A stretch of 64,000 nt of DNA, taken from an uncultured Lachnospiraceae bacterium (lineage in GTDB: Bacteria; Bacillota; Clostridia; Lachnospirales; Lachnospiraceae). Every line of letters begins with the position of its first letter. The first letter of the stretch is position 1. The notes below the pieces were generated by a model. It was not told where the DNA came from. It ran no database searches and saw only the letters and a program-made list of their open reading frames with translations. This document shows positions 16,836-25,412 of the stretch, piece by piece. Location: NCBI GenBank assembly GCA_910577015.1, contig CAJTKU010000004.1, positions 124,001-188,000 on the forward strand. The letters run 5' to 3'. Position numbers and translations under genes: made by a program.

Positions 16836-17497
16836 AGTGTCCGTATTGTGGGGGCGAAATGTATGCCCAGAGTGTGAAGTGCCCGTACTGCGGGAGGGAA
16901 AATGCAGAAGGAGCGGCGTTTCAAGCCGAAATCAACAGAAGGCTCGAAAGAAATAAACTGCTGAAACCGTTTTTGATAAAACAGAAGTCACCCGAACTGG
17001 TGCAGAGGATGCTTACGCGTATCATCATTGCGGCAGTTATCGGCAATCTGCTTTTATTTGTCTTATGCATAGGGACTCTTATGTGGAATGACAGGAAAGT
17101 AAGTGTAAAAGCATATCCGGGGATTCATGCAGGAGCATATCTGGAAGAGTTTTATGACATAGGAACAGGATATTGGTATGCTTCATTTTTTAAACAGGCA
17201 AATTCCATCATAGATAATCTGGAAAACGATAAAAAACCAAGTGAATCGGAAGTGGAGAGCCTGCTCAGGAATGCATGGCGGTTATGTGGGGAGATGGCAG
17301 ATAAATATGAGCCGGAGGAAAGGGAAGAAATCGAATGTTACGTGAAAGTGTTTTTTACGGAATATCTGGGCGTTCCGATAGAGGATTTGCCTCTTTTGTT
17401 TGCGCATGATGCGTATGATTTCGGGGTCTTGAATCAAGAAGAACTGGACGCGGCGGTAAGGGCAGTGATGGATAAGATTTCGGAGGAAATGCCATGA
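16832..17497 (+). CDS. Zinc-ribbon single-pass membrane protein (second)
   Basis: A 221-residue protein with N-terminal zinc ribbon CPYCGGEMYAQSVKCPYCG (3-21), then a basic amphipathic stretch, one membrane helix (about 67-88) and an acidic helical outer domain. Architecture matches the preceding gene, but the sequence outside the ribbon has diverged. GGAGG lies upstream inside the previous gene. Start ATG 16832 overlaps the previous stop by four bases, and the stop overlaps the next start by four, so the three are translationally coupled. Function unknown. Confidence 0.75.
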   Translation: MKCPYCGGEMYAQSVKCPYCGRENAEGAAFQAEINRRLERNKLLKPFLIKQKSPELVQRMLTRIIIAAVIGNLLLFVLCIGTLMWNDRKVSVKAYPGIHAGAYLEEFYDIGTGYWYASFFKQANSIIDNLENDKKPSESEVESLLRNAWRLCGEMADKYEPEEREEIECYVKVFFTEYLGVPIEDLPLLFAHDAYDFGVLNQEELDAAVRAVMDKISEEMP

Positions 17498-18009
17498 CCA
17501 TAAAGATTGTAATAATTTTGCTGATACTCATTGCAATGTTTTATTTTAATATCTACATAAAGTGGGAGTACAAAAAGAAACTCACGTTTAAGCTGGTATT
17601 TACGTATTTGACATCTGCCGTTTTGATTTTGCAGTTCATTATACTCTTCGGAATAATTTTTAAAATATATGAAGAGGAAAAGGATAGGACATTGGCAGAA
17701 AGGGCTGCAAGGGTTGAATTATATCTGAACAGGGGAGATTACAGCGCGCTTGCAGGACATATGGAACTGAACGGGAACTATGAACCGGAATTTGAGTACA
17801 TATGGGAGCGCATGGAAATATATGAGTGCAGCCATCGGTATCTGGTTTTTGCATCAGCGGAAAAAAATGGAAGGAATGACAATGCATATGCAGAATATAC
17901 TTTAAAATACAAAAATATGCTTTTGTCCTTGTGCCAAGACCCGGATTATCAGGAAAATACCCGTTACGGGGAATACTGTTTAAAACAGGCAGGGCTTGAA
18001 AAACAGTGA
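17494..18009 (+). CDS. Small two-helix membrane protein of the kinase/zinc-ribbon cluster
   Basis: A 171-residue protein with two hydrophobic helices (about 2-22 and 33-55) and an outer helical domain. The latter starts LNRGDYSALAGHMELNGNY, similar to GDYKALCEYMEEES of the first zinc-ribbon protein. This one has no zinc ribbon. It lies at the end of the four-gene set beginning with the kinase. No family is recognised. ATG 17494 overlaps the previous stop codon by four bases. Confidence 0.7.
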   Translation: MTIKIVIILLILIAMFYFNIYIKWEYKKKLTFKLVFTYLTSAVLILQFIILFGIIFKIYEEEKDRTLAERAARVELYLNRGDYSALAGHMELNGNYEPEFEYIWERMEIYECSHRYLVFASAEKNGRNDNAYAEYTLKYKNMLLSLCQDPDYQENTRYGEYCLKQAGLEKQ

Positions 18010-18064
18010 AAAAAAGTCTATAATATTATAAGTTTCTATCGAAAAAACGAAAGAGGTGGCTGTT

Positions 18065-18589
18065 ATGAAGAAATTGGAGGAATATGTCAGAAGTATACCT
18101 GATTTCCCGGAGGAGGGCATTATTTTCAGGGATGTCACAAGCGTACTGCAGGATGCGGACGGATTGCAGCTGGCAATCGATACCATGCAGGATTTGATTA
18201 AGGATTTGGACTATGACGTGGTTGCAGGGGCAGAGTCCAGAGGATTTATTTTTGGTACGCCGATTGCATATAATAACCACAAACCCTTTGTGTTAATCAG
18301 AAAAAAGGGAAAGCTTCCCTGTGAGACAGTGGAGAAAGAATACGATTTGGAGTATGGCAAGGCTGTTATAGAAATGCACAAGGACTCCATTAAGCCAGGA
18401 CAAAAAGTCCTTATTGTGGATGATTTGATTGCCACGGGCGGAACCACGGAAGCCATGATAAAGTTGATTGAGTCTTTGGGCGGCGAGGTGGTAGGAATGG
18501 TCTTTTTGATGGAACTTGCAGGATTAAAGGGCAGGGAACGTCTGAAAGGATACCGTATGGAAGCTGCCATTGTTTATGAGGGAAAGTAA
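18065..18589 (+). CDS. apt: Adenine phosphoribosyltransferase
   Basis: A 174-residue type I PRTase converting adenine and PRPP to AMP (purine salvage). Typical features: N-terminal YVRSIPDFPEEGIIFRDVTSVL, VAGAESRGFIFGTPIAY, and the PRPP loop VLIVDDLIATGGTTEAMI. AGAGGTGG precedes ATG 18065; a GTG three codons earlier is in frame but overlaps that site. It is followed by relA, the usual apt-relA order in Firmicutes. Confidence 0.97.
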   Translation: MKKLEEYVRSIPDFPEEGIIFRDVTSVLQDADGLQLAIDTMQDLIKDLDYDVVAGAESRGFIFGTPIAYNNHKPFVLIRKKGKLPCETVEKEYDLEYGKAVIEMHKDSIKPGQKVLIVDDLIATGGTTEAMIKLIESLGGEVVGMVFLMELAGLKGRERLKGYRMEAAIVYEGK

Positions 18590-18631
18590 TCAGATAGTAA
18601 AAAATGAATCAGTGCAAGGAAATGATGACAG

Positions 18632-20938
18632 ATGACAGAAGAAAAAAATGAAATTGTCCTGGAAAATGACAGGATAAGTGAATTAAGGGAATTCATGACG
18701 CCCGATGAATTATATCAGGCGCTTGTTAACCGTGTGCAAAAATATCATCCGTCAGACGACATTTCGCTGATTGAAAAGGCGTACAGCGTTGCCGGCGAGG
18801 CCCACAAGAACCAGCTGCGCAAATCCGGTGAACCATATATTATCCATCCTTTGTATGTTGCCATTATACTGGCCGACCTTGAGATGGATAAAGAAACCAT
18901 TGTCGCGGGGCTTCTTCATGACGTGGTGGAAGACACGGTCATGACAGAGGAAGAGATAACGGAAGAATTTGGCATTGAAGTTTCCCAGCTTGTGGATGGC
19001 GTTACAAAATTGGAAAATATTCCGTTAAGCAGCGGTGTGGGTTCGGAAAGCGACGCAAGGCTGGAGATGCAGGCGGAAAACCTCAGAAAAATGTTTCTGG
19101 CAATGGCAAAAGACATTCGTGTCATAATTATAAAGCTTGCAGACCGTCTGCACAATATGCGTACGTTAAAATACCAGAAACCGGAGAGCCAGCAGAGGAT
19201 TGCCAAAGAAACCATTGAAGTATACTCCCCCATAGCGCAGAGACTCGGTATTTCTAAAATCAAGGTGGAACTGGACGATTTGTCCCTAAAGTATCTGGAG
19301 CCGGAGGCTTATTATGATTTGGTTGAAAAAATAGCCGTCAGGAAAAGCGTCCGGGAAAAATATATTGCCGGAATCGTAAGCGAGGTAAGCAAACATATTA
19401 AAAATGCGGGCATTCAGGCGGAAATTGACGGACGTGTCAAACATTTTTTCAGCATCTATAAAAAGATGAAAAACCAGAATAAGACGCTGGATCAGATTTA
19501 TGATTTGTTTGCGGTCAGGATTATCGTCGATTCCGTCAAAGACTGTTATGCTGCGTTAGGGGTAATTCATGAAATGTATAAACCGATTCCGGGACGTTTC
19601 AAGGATTATATTGCCATGCCAAAGGCCAATATGTACCAGTCCCTCCACACAACGCTTATCGGCTCGGCAGGGCAGCCGTTTGAAGTGCAGATTCGTACTT
19701 TTGAGATGCACAAGGCAGCCGAATACGGTATTGCGGCGCACTGGAAATATAAAGAGGCTTCCGACGGCAAAAAGGTAGAGAGCCAGGAGGAAGAGAAGCT
19801 GACCTGGCTGAGACAGATTCTGGAGTGGCAGAGGGATACCTCCGATAACAGGGAGTTCATGAACCTGTTAAAGAATGATTTGGATTTATTTTCTGACAAT
19901 GTATATTGTTTTACCCCCAGCGGAGATGTGAAAAACCTTCCCGCCGGTTCCACGCCTATTGATTTTGCATACAATATCCACAGTGCAGTGGGAAATAAAA
20001 TGGTGGGCGCCAGGGTAAACGGCAAGCTTGTGACGATTGATTATGTGATTAAAAACGGCGACAGGATTGAGATTATCACATCCCAAAATTCCAAGGGTCC
20101 CAGCAGGGACTGGCTGAACATAGTCAAAAGCACACAGGCCAAAAACAAAATTAACCAGTGGTTCAAAAATGAATTTAAAGAAGGAAATATTGTAAGGGGA
20201 AAGGAATTACTGGCAAATTACTGCAAGACAAAAAATATTGCATTATCTGATTTGCAGACCCCGGAGTATATGAATGCCATCCAGAGGAAATACGGATTCC
20301 AGAGCTGGGATGCCGTATTGGCGGCTATTGGCCACGGAGCCTTAAAAGAAGGCCAGATAGTCAATAAGATGCTAGAGTATTACGACAGGGATAATAAAAA
20401 AGATTTGACAAATGAGGAGGTATTGGCATCCATTGCGGAAAATGTCCAGATGTTCCGTCCGCAGGCTGCCAAGTACGGCAGCGGTATTATGGTGAAAGGA
20501 ATAACTGACGTGTCTGTCAGATTTTCCAAGTGTTGTTCCCCTGTTCCCGGAGACGAGATAGTGGGCTTTGTCACCAGGGGGCGCGGGATTTCCATTCATA
20601 GGACGGACTGCGTCAATGTATTGAATCTGCCTGAGATAGAAAGGTCCAGACTGATTGAGGCAGACTGGCAGGAACCGGACGAAGGCGGAGAGGGCGGAAA
20701 GTATTTTGCGGAGATTATCATATACGCACAAAACAGGAACGGCCTTTTGGCAGACATTTCCAAGGCCCTTACCGAAAAGAATATAGATATACTTTCCATG
20801 AATACAAGGACGAACAAGCAGGGTATTGCAACGCTTCAGACATCTTTTGAAATCGGCAGCCGGGAAGAATTGAACAGGATAATCGAGAAAATCAAGACAG
20901 TGGAAAATGTCATGGATATAGAAAGGACAAGAGGCTGA
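18632..20938 (+). CDS. relA: Bifunctional (p)ppGpp synthetase/hydrolase RelA/SpoT
   Basis: A 768-residue long RSH enzyme that makes and degrades the alarmone (p)ppGpp in response to starvation. Order of domains: HD hydrolase (HDVVEDT, about 92-98; ADRLHNMRTL), nucleotidyltransferase synthetase (VKHFFSIYKKM, FAVRIIVDSVKDCY, PKANMYQSLHTT, EVQIRTFEMHKAAEYGIAAHW), TGS (YCFTPSGDVKNLPAGSTPIDFAY), a Cys-containing zinc-finger/RIS region (CCSPVPGD...HRTDC) and C-terminal ACT. Both active sites look intact. The stop overlaps the next start (TGATG). A second, small synthetase is at 30018. Confidence 0.97.
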   Translation: MTEEKNEIVLENDRISELREFMTPDELYQALVNRVQKYHPSDDISLIEKAYSVAGEAHKNQLRKSGEPYIIHPLYVAIILADLEMDKETIVAGLLHDVVEDTVMTEEEITEEFGIEVSQLVDGVTKLENIPLSSGVGSESDARLEMQAENLRKMFLAMAKDIRVIIIKLADRLHNMRTLKYQKPESQQRIAKETIEVYSPIAQRLGISKIKVELDDLSLKYLEPEAYYDLVEKIAVRKSVREKYIAGIVSEVSKHIKNAGIQAEIDGRVKHFFSIYKKMKNQNKTLDQIYDLFAVRIIVDSVKDCYAALGVIHEMYKPIPGRFKDYIAMPKANMYQSLHTTLIGSAGQPFEVQIRTFEMHKAAEYGIAAHWKYKEASDGKKVESQEEEKLTWLRQILEWQRDTSDNREFMNLLKNDLDLFSDNVYCFTPSGDVKNLPAGSTPIDFAYNIHSAVGNKMVGARVNGKLVTIDYVIKNGDRIEIITSQNSKGPSRDWLNIVKSTQAKNKINQWFKNEFKEGNIVRGKELLANYCKTKNIALSDLQTPEYMNAIQRKYGFQSWDAVLAAIGHGALKEGQIVNKMLEYYDRDNKKDLTNEEVLASIAENVQMFRPQAAKYGSGIMVKGITDVSVRFSKCCSPVPGDEIVGFVTRGRGISIHRTDCVNVLNLPEIERSRLIEADWQEPDEGGEGGKYFAEIIIYAQNRNGLLADISKALTEKNIDILSMNTRTNKQGIATLQTSFEIGSREELNRIIEKIKTVENVMDIERTRG

Positions 20939-21567
20939 TGGCACAGTTGAAAATAGGCCGTATGGTGCTGGGAGTTTATGCTACCAACTGCTATTTCCTT
21001 TATAACGAGGGGAGTGGCGACGCAGTCGTAGTGGACCCGGCAGATAAAGGGGACAGGATATACGAAGCATTAAAAGAAAAAGGATTTTGTGTGAAAGGCA
21101 TTCTTCTGACGCACGGGCATTTTGACCATATCTGGGGAGCAAATGCATTGAGAAAGCTTTCCGGCGCCAAAATATATGCGCTTGAAGCGGAGCGGCAGTT
21201 GTGTGAAGACGCCGGACTCAATGTATCAGCCCAGGCAGGCAGGGCATATACGGTGACGCCGGATGTATATGTAAAAGACGGGGATGAACTTACCGTTGCG
21301 GGCATTAGCTGTAAAGTGATTGCCACTCCCGGGCATACGGCAGGCAGTTGCTGCTATTATTTTTCCGATGCCGGATTTCTGGTTTGCGGGGATACGATAT
21401 TTCTGGAATCCGTGGGCAGAACAGATTTTCCCACAGGAAGCAGCAGGGAACTTATTTCATCCGTGAAAGAGAAGATATTTGTGCTTCCCGAAAACGTGCA
21501 GCTGTATCCGGGACACGGGGACAGCACCACAGTGGAGCATGAGAAGAAGTACAATCCTTTTTTCTGA
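20938..21567 (+). CDS. MBL-fold metallo-hydrolase (glyoxalase II-like)
   Basis: A 209-residue metallo-beta-lactamase-fold hydrolase. Metal ligands appear as THGHFDHIWG (about 59-68), ATPGHTAGSCCYY, CGDTIF and YPGHGDSTTVEHE. The set matches hydroxyacylglutathione-hydrolase-like proteins that usually follow relA in Clostridia; the true thioester substrate is unknown. ATG overlaps the relA stop by one base, so it is translated by coupling. A terminator follows. Confidence 0.9.
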   Translation: MAQLKIGRMVLGVYATNCYFLYNEGSGDAVVVDPADKGDRIYEALKEKGFCVKGILLTHGHFDHIWGANALRKLSGAKIYALEAERQLCEDAGLNVSAQAGRAYTVTPDVYVKDGDELTVAGISCKVIATPGHTAGSCCYYFSDAGFLVCGDTIFLESVGRTDFPTGSSRELISSVKEKIFVLPENVQLYPGHGDSTTVEHEKKYNPFF

Positions 21568-21588
21568 AAAAGAGCAGACGAATATGTG

Positions 21589-21625
21589 AACGGGGCCGCC
21601 AGCTTTACAGGCAGCCCCGTTTTTT
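21589..21625 (+). terminator. Terminator of the apt-relA-MBL operon
   Basis: AACGGGGC (21589-21596) pairs with GCCCCGTT (21614-21621), extended by GCC/GGC, and runs into TTTTTT. It overlaps the 3' end of the convergent Nudix gene. Confidence 0.8.
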
Positions 21626-22033
21626 GGCTTCTTCTATCAACCGGGGCTGAATATCGGGATATGTCAGCCTGTCCGGTAATGCATCCGTCAACGCAATTTT
21701 TTCAATCTCGTTGTATAGTTTGGCCTCAAAACGGCTTATCTTGGCAAAAAACAGCATCCCGAAAGTTTCATGGCCGTTAAAATTGCCGGGTGCCGTAACA
21801 GAATACACGCAGACAGGTTTTAAAGTAAATTCCAAAGCGCCCGTTTCCTCATACAGTTCGCGTCTGGCCGTATCCGTAATATTTTCTCCCGTTTCCCGAT
21901 GGCCCCCGGGAACTTCCCACGTGTCCCTGTTTTTGTGTTTGCAGAACACATATTTATCTTGTGATTTAGATATAATTACAGCAAATTGAAGCAGCTTATC
22001 ATCAACATTTTCATAGAACTTTACTTCTGTCAT
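21605..22033 (-). CDS. Nudix hydrolase
   Basis: A 142-residue Nudix enzyme hydrolysing a nucleoside diphosphate linked to another moiety; the substrate cannot be told. The Nudix box is complete: GGHRETGENITDTARRELYEETG, with catalytic Glu residues in REL-x-EE. Start at 22033 gives nine bases from the GGGGG site; an ATG three codons upstream (22042) would be only one base from it. It is transcribed against its neighbours and looks like a later insertion between the relA operon and the PadR gene. Confidence 0.88.
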   Translation of the reverse strand: MTEVKFYENVDDKLLQFAVIISKSQDKYVFCKHKNRDTWEVPGGHRETGENITDTARRELYEETGALEFTLKPVCVYSVTAPGNFNGHETFGMLFFAKISRFEAKLYNEIEKIALTDALPDRLTYPDIQPRLIEEAKKRGCL

Positions 22034-22183
22034 TTCAGTCATCCCCCATTAATACCTTAATTTTAACCGGTTTGCATTCCTTGATGTGAGCAAAGTTTAC
22101 TGCTCTTTCAAATTATGAATACCGGGGATATTTTGATTATATGATTTTTGTACTTTATTTGCAATGTATAATTCAGGGGGGCT

Positions 22184-22356
22184 GTATTTTGCATGGCGGC
22201 AGCGGGAGCGTGTATTTGTTCCAACAGGACGCGCTCTCGCTCGGGTAAAAACACAGCGGTACGTAAGAGGTTAAAATACAACCTCTAAGTACCGGTGTTT
22301 TTACACGGTCCTTTATGGAATCAAATACACGCTCCCGCTGCCGCCATGCAAAATAC
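22184..22356 (+). repeat. Large palindromic element A (35-bp perfect arms)
   Basis: Positions 22184-22218 and 22322-22356 are perfect 35-base inverted repeats. Inside, TAAAAACAC..CGGTAC pairs with GTACCGGTGTTTTTA, and AGAGGTT (22266-22272) with AACCTCT (22280-22286) around loop AAAATAC. The whole can fold into one roughly 170-base stem. The internal segment GCGCTCTCGCTC (22231-22242), the AGCGGT, AAAAT and TAAG blocks and GGTCCTT are shared with elements B (45955) and C (46794). The rest of the 467-base gap between the Nudix gene and padR holds only the padR promoter. Confidence 0.85.
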
Positions 22357-22438
22357 GGAAATTCACCATATTTATCATCGTGTTACTGAAGCCGCCTATG
22401 GCCATACAAAATAATATAAAAAGATAAATAGTTTTGTA

Positions 22439-22468
22439 TTGACAATGCTGTGTGTCATACAGTATATT
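22439..22468 (+). promoter_or_regulatory. padR promoter with possible operator
   Basis: A perfect -35 TTGACA (22439-22444) and TATATT (22463-22468) 18 bp apart. CTGT-N7-ACAG (22448-22462) lies between them and could be an autoregulatory PadR operator, though it is short. Confidence 0.6.
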
Positions 22469-22500
22469 ATAAATAGGAGTTGCGAAAAAAGGAGGAAGCT

Positions 22501-22875
22501 ATGGATGAATTAGAGGAAATTATCCAGTCATTGACGCAGGAATTGAGAAGGGGAACCTTGGTTTTAAGTGTATTAAGCCAGTTGGGCGTACCGCAGTATG
22601 GGTATACATTGGTGAAAAGTATGGAGGACAAGGGTATCAGGGTGGATACCAATACTTTGTATCCGCTGCTCAGGAGGCTGGAAAAACAGAAGATATTAGT
22701 CAGTGAATGGGAAACGGACGGCAGTAAGCCTCGAAAATATTATAAACGGACGGTTTTGGGGAACATCGTGTTTGAAAACCTGCTGGAGCAGTGGACGGAA
22801 ATGACGGATTGTATGCAGAGATTGTTAGGTGAAGATAAAAAAGGAGAAAGAAGAGGTGGGGCAGATGAAGAATGA
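22501..22875 (+). CDS. PadR-family transcriptional regulator
   Basis: A 124-residue winged-helix regulator. PadR hallmarks: LRRGTLVLSVLSQLGVPQYGYTL, then VDTNTLYPLLRRLEKQKIL and the wing region GSKPRKYYKRT. A C-terminal helix (ENLLEQWTEM) serves for dimerisation. Typical partners repress their own operon until a ligand or stress releases them. ATG 22501 follows AAAGGAGG; an in-frame ATG seven codons upstream precedes this site. The 3' end overlaps the membrane-protein gene by 11 bases, the common pairing of PadR with HAAS-domain membrane proteins. Confidence 0.93.
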   Translation: MDELEEIIQSLTQELRRGTLVLSVLSQLGVPQYGYTLVKSMEDKGIRVDTNTLYPLLRRLEKQKILVSEWETDGSKPRKYYKRTVLGNIVFENLLEQWTEMTDCMQRLLGEDKKGERRGGADEE

Positions 22876-23929
22876 GGGCGCTATGACAAAACTGGTTGAC
22901 AGATATTTGTACGATGTAACGAGGAGGCTGCCTGAAAAGCAGAGAAAGGATATTGAAAAAGAGCTTCGCACCCTGATTGAGGATATGATGGAAGAAAGGG
23001 AGCAGGAGGGGGAAAATCCGGAGACCATACCGGAAAAGGTGTTGGAAGAACTGGGAGACCCGGCAAAGCTTGCGGCAAAATACAGAGGTGAGGGAGAATG
23101 CCTGATTGGAGGGGAATATTATGCTTTATACTGTCAGGTATTAAAGATTGTGTTAATCGGAGTAGGAATCGGAATGGGAGTGTCCTTTTTGCTTGGCGTG
23201 TGCTTTTCTTTTTCGGCCGCATCCCTGAATGAATGGATACACCTTATCATAAATTCTTCCATTGATTTGGGGGCAATTCCTGCGACCCTTTTGGAAGTGT
23301 TTGGTATTGTCACCATAGTTTTCTGGCTTTTGGAGAGAAATCAGGTGAAATTAAAAGAACAGGGTGCATGGAATATTGGAAAGCTGCCGCAGATTCCCTA
23401 CGAGAAGGCCGTTATCAAGAGGGGCGACAGCATGGCGGGCGTTATATTCGGCGTATTGTTTATTGCATTCTTTGTGTGCGCGTCCGATAAGCTTGGCGTC
23501 TGGGTCAAGGATGCAGGCGGACAGACGGCTGTAGTACCTATTTTCAATATGGCATTTTGGCACAGGACGCTGCCGCTTATGGTGATATCCTTTTCCATGG
23601 GGGTCATTGTCGATTTAGTCAAACTGATTGTCGGGCATTACAATTTCCTCGTCATGTGGGTCAATATCGCATGCAATGCAGTCAGTATGGCAATTGCGGT
23701 TATCCTTTTAAAAGGAAACCTGCTCTTCAATCCTGACTTAATGACTTCCATATCTGCAATAAAAGGAGAAGACTTTTTTGGAAATTATGATATAATGAGG
23801 TATTGGAATACGGAAGTTTTCTGCGGAGTGCCGAATATATGCCTGGTTATCATTCTTATTATCCTTTTGGCAGAAGTTCTGGTTACAGTGTACCGTACCC
23901 TGAGATATGGTCTTGGAGGAAGAAAGTGA
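22865..23929 (+). CDS. HAAS/DUF1700-like domain multi-pass membrane protein
   Basis: A 354-residue protein. The N-terminal roughly 80 residues match the HAAS pattern often paired with PadR (KDIEKELRTLIEDMMEER...VLEELGDPAKLAAKYRG). About six hydrophobic helices follow between residues 95 and 350, with no enzymatic motif. Such pairs commonly sense or adjust membrane state, but the role here is unknown. Start ATG 22865 lies within the end of padR, and GAGGTGGGG upstream can serve as SD. The stop is one base before hemZ. Confidence 0.8.
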   Translation: MKNEGAMTKLVDRYLYDVTRRLPEKQRKDIEKELRTLIEDMMEEREQEGENPETIPEKVLEELGDPAKLAAKYRGEGECLIGGEYYALYCQVLKIVLIGVGIGMGVSFLLGVCFSFSAASLNEWIHLIINSSIDLGAIPATLLEVFGIVTIVFWLLERNQVKLKEQGAWNIGKLPQIPYEKAVIKRGDSMAGVIFGVLFIAFFVCASDKLGVWVKDAGGQTAVVPIFNMAFWHRTLPLMVISFSMGVIVDLVKLIVGHYNFLVMWVNIACNAVSMAIAVILLKGNLLFNPDLMTSISAIKGEDFFGNYDIMRYWNTEVFCGVPNICLVIILIILLAEVLVTVYRTLRYGLGGRK

Positions 23930-23930
23930 T

Positions 23931-25412
23931 ATGTTTGTGGTGAAAGTAAACAAATCCCGTTTTGAATATGACATTCATTCCATTGTGAAGGCATTTTTCC
24001 CTGAGGAAGATGTAAAAGTGCTGACGCCGGATATCGGTATGGACAAACAAAGTATCTGGGAGAAGGAAGTAAAGCTTACGGTTACCTTACATGAGACGGG
24101 GGCTTTGCTTTGTTTCGGAACAGGCGGCGAAAGGCGTCCGTATCACTGGCAGACAGAAAAAGATGAGGAAGAGCAAAGGGATGAAAAAGCATACAAGGCG
24201 GCTTTTAAACGCTTTTTATATTCCACCCTTGTCGATTACACCGGGAAAAAGCTGCCGTGGGGGAACCTGACGGGTATCCGTCCCACTAAAATAGCGATGG
24301 AACTTTTGGAGGCGGGGAAAAAAGAGGAAGAAATTATCTGCAAAATGGAGTCGGAGCATTTTGTCAGCAGCACAAAAGCAGCGCTTTGTGTGGATATTGC
24401 AAAAAGGGAGCAAAAACTGCTTTCTTCCATCCATCCGGAGAATGGTTACAGCCTGTATATCGGGATTCCTTTCTGTCCCACCACTTGCCTGTACTGTTCT
24501 TTTACTTCTTATCCCATAAGCAGACATAAGGACAGGGTGGAGGAGTATATCGACTGTCTGATAAAAGAAATGCAGTTTACCCGAAAAGCATGTCAGGGTA
24601 AAACCTTAGACAGTGTATACATAGGAGGCGGCACGCCTACAACCCTGGAGGCAGGGCAGTTAGACAGGCTGCTTACGGCATTACGGGAACTTTTTGATTT
24701 TTCTACAGTACAGGAATTTACCGTGGAAGCGGGAAGGGCGGACAGCATTACAAGAGAAAAACTGGAAGTGCTGAAAAAGCATCATGTGGAGCGCATCAGC
24801 ATCAATCCGCAGACAATGAAACAGGAAACCTTACATCTGATTGGCAGGCAGGCGTCGGTTGTGCAGGTGGAAGAGGCGTATCGGCTTGCACGTATGGTCG
24901 GGAATTTTAACATCAACATGGATATCATCCTGGGACTGCCGGGGGAAACGGAAGAGGACGTACGGAATACGGTGGACAGAATTGCCGCCATGGGGCCGGA
25001 TTCCCTGACGGTGCATTCCCTTGCCATCAAAAGGGCCTCCGGGATGAATGCATGGATACAGGAAAACGGCATACAAACCCTCCGTAACACTGACGCCACC
25101 ATGAAAATTGCGGCAGATGGCGCTGCAAGGATGCACATGCAGCCGTATTACCTTTACCGGCAGAAAAATATGTCGGGGAATTTTGAAAATGTGGGTTATG
25201 CAAGGGAAGGCTGTTACGGACTGTACAATATTCTGATTATGGAGGAGAAACAGTCCATAGTCGCAATCGGGGCCGGAACTATCTCCAAAAGGGTATATCC
25301 TGACGGGCGGATTGAGCGGTGCGAAAATGTCAAGGATGTTTCCCAATATATTGAGAGAATTGAGGAAATGATAGAAAGAAAAAGGAAAATTTATGCGGAT
25401 AACGATTTGTAA
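23931..25412 (+). CDS. hemZ: Oxygen-independent coproporphyrinogen III oxidase-like HemZ (radical SAM)
   Basis: A 493-residue radical SAM protein of the HemZ family (coproporphyrinogen dehydrogenase or a HemN/HemW-like relative). The cluster motif is CPTTCLYC (Cys182, Cys186, Cys189), followed by YIGGGTPTTL, a glycine-rich SAM motif. GLPGETEEDVRNTVDRI and the HemZ-type C-terminus (YYLYRQKNMSGNFENVGYA) follow. The N-terminal roughly 170 residues are typical of HemZ, not HemN. No other haem genes are in the window, so the physiological role may be something other than haem synthesis. ATG 23931 is preceded by GGAGGAAG. Confidence 0.9.
   Translation: MFVVKVNKSRFEYDIHSIVKAFFPEEDVKVLTPDIGMDKQSIWEKEVKLTVTLHETGALLCFGTGGERRPYHWQTEKDEEEQRDEKAYKAAFKRFLYSTLVDYTGKKLPWGNLTGIRPTKIAMELLEAGKKEEEIICKMESEHFVSSTKAALCVDIAKREQKLLSSIHPENGYSLYIGIPFCPTTCLYCSFTSYPISRHKDRVEEYIDCLIKEMQFTRKACQGKTLDSVYIGGGTPTTLEAGQLDRLLTALRELFDFSTVQEFTVEAGRADSITREKLEVLKKHHVERISINPQTMKQETLHLIGRQASVVQVEEAYRLARMVGNFNINMDIILGLPGETEEDVRNTVDRIAAMGPDSLTVHSLAIKRASGMNAWIQENGIQTLRNTDATMKIAADGAARMHMQPYYLYRQKNMSGNFENVGYAREGCYGLYNILIMEEKQSIVAIGAGTISKRVYPDGRIERCENVKDVSQYIERIEEMIERKRKIYADNDL

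Noticed and set aside
22184..22356. Palindrome A as an ordinary bidirectional terminator
   Set aside because: Far too long, lacks flanking U-tracts, shares internal blocks with B and C, and the nearby genes are transcribed away from it.
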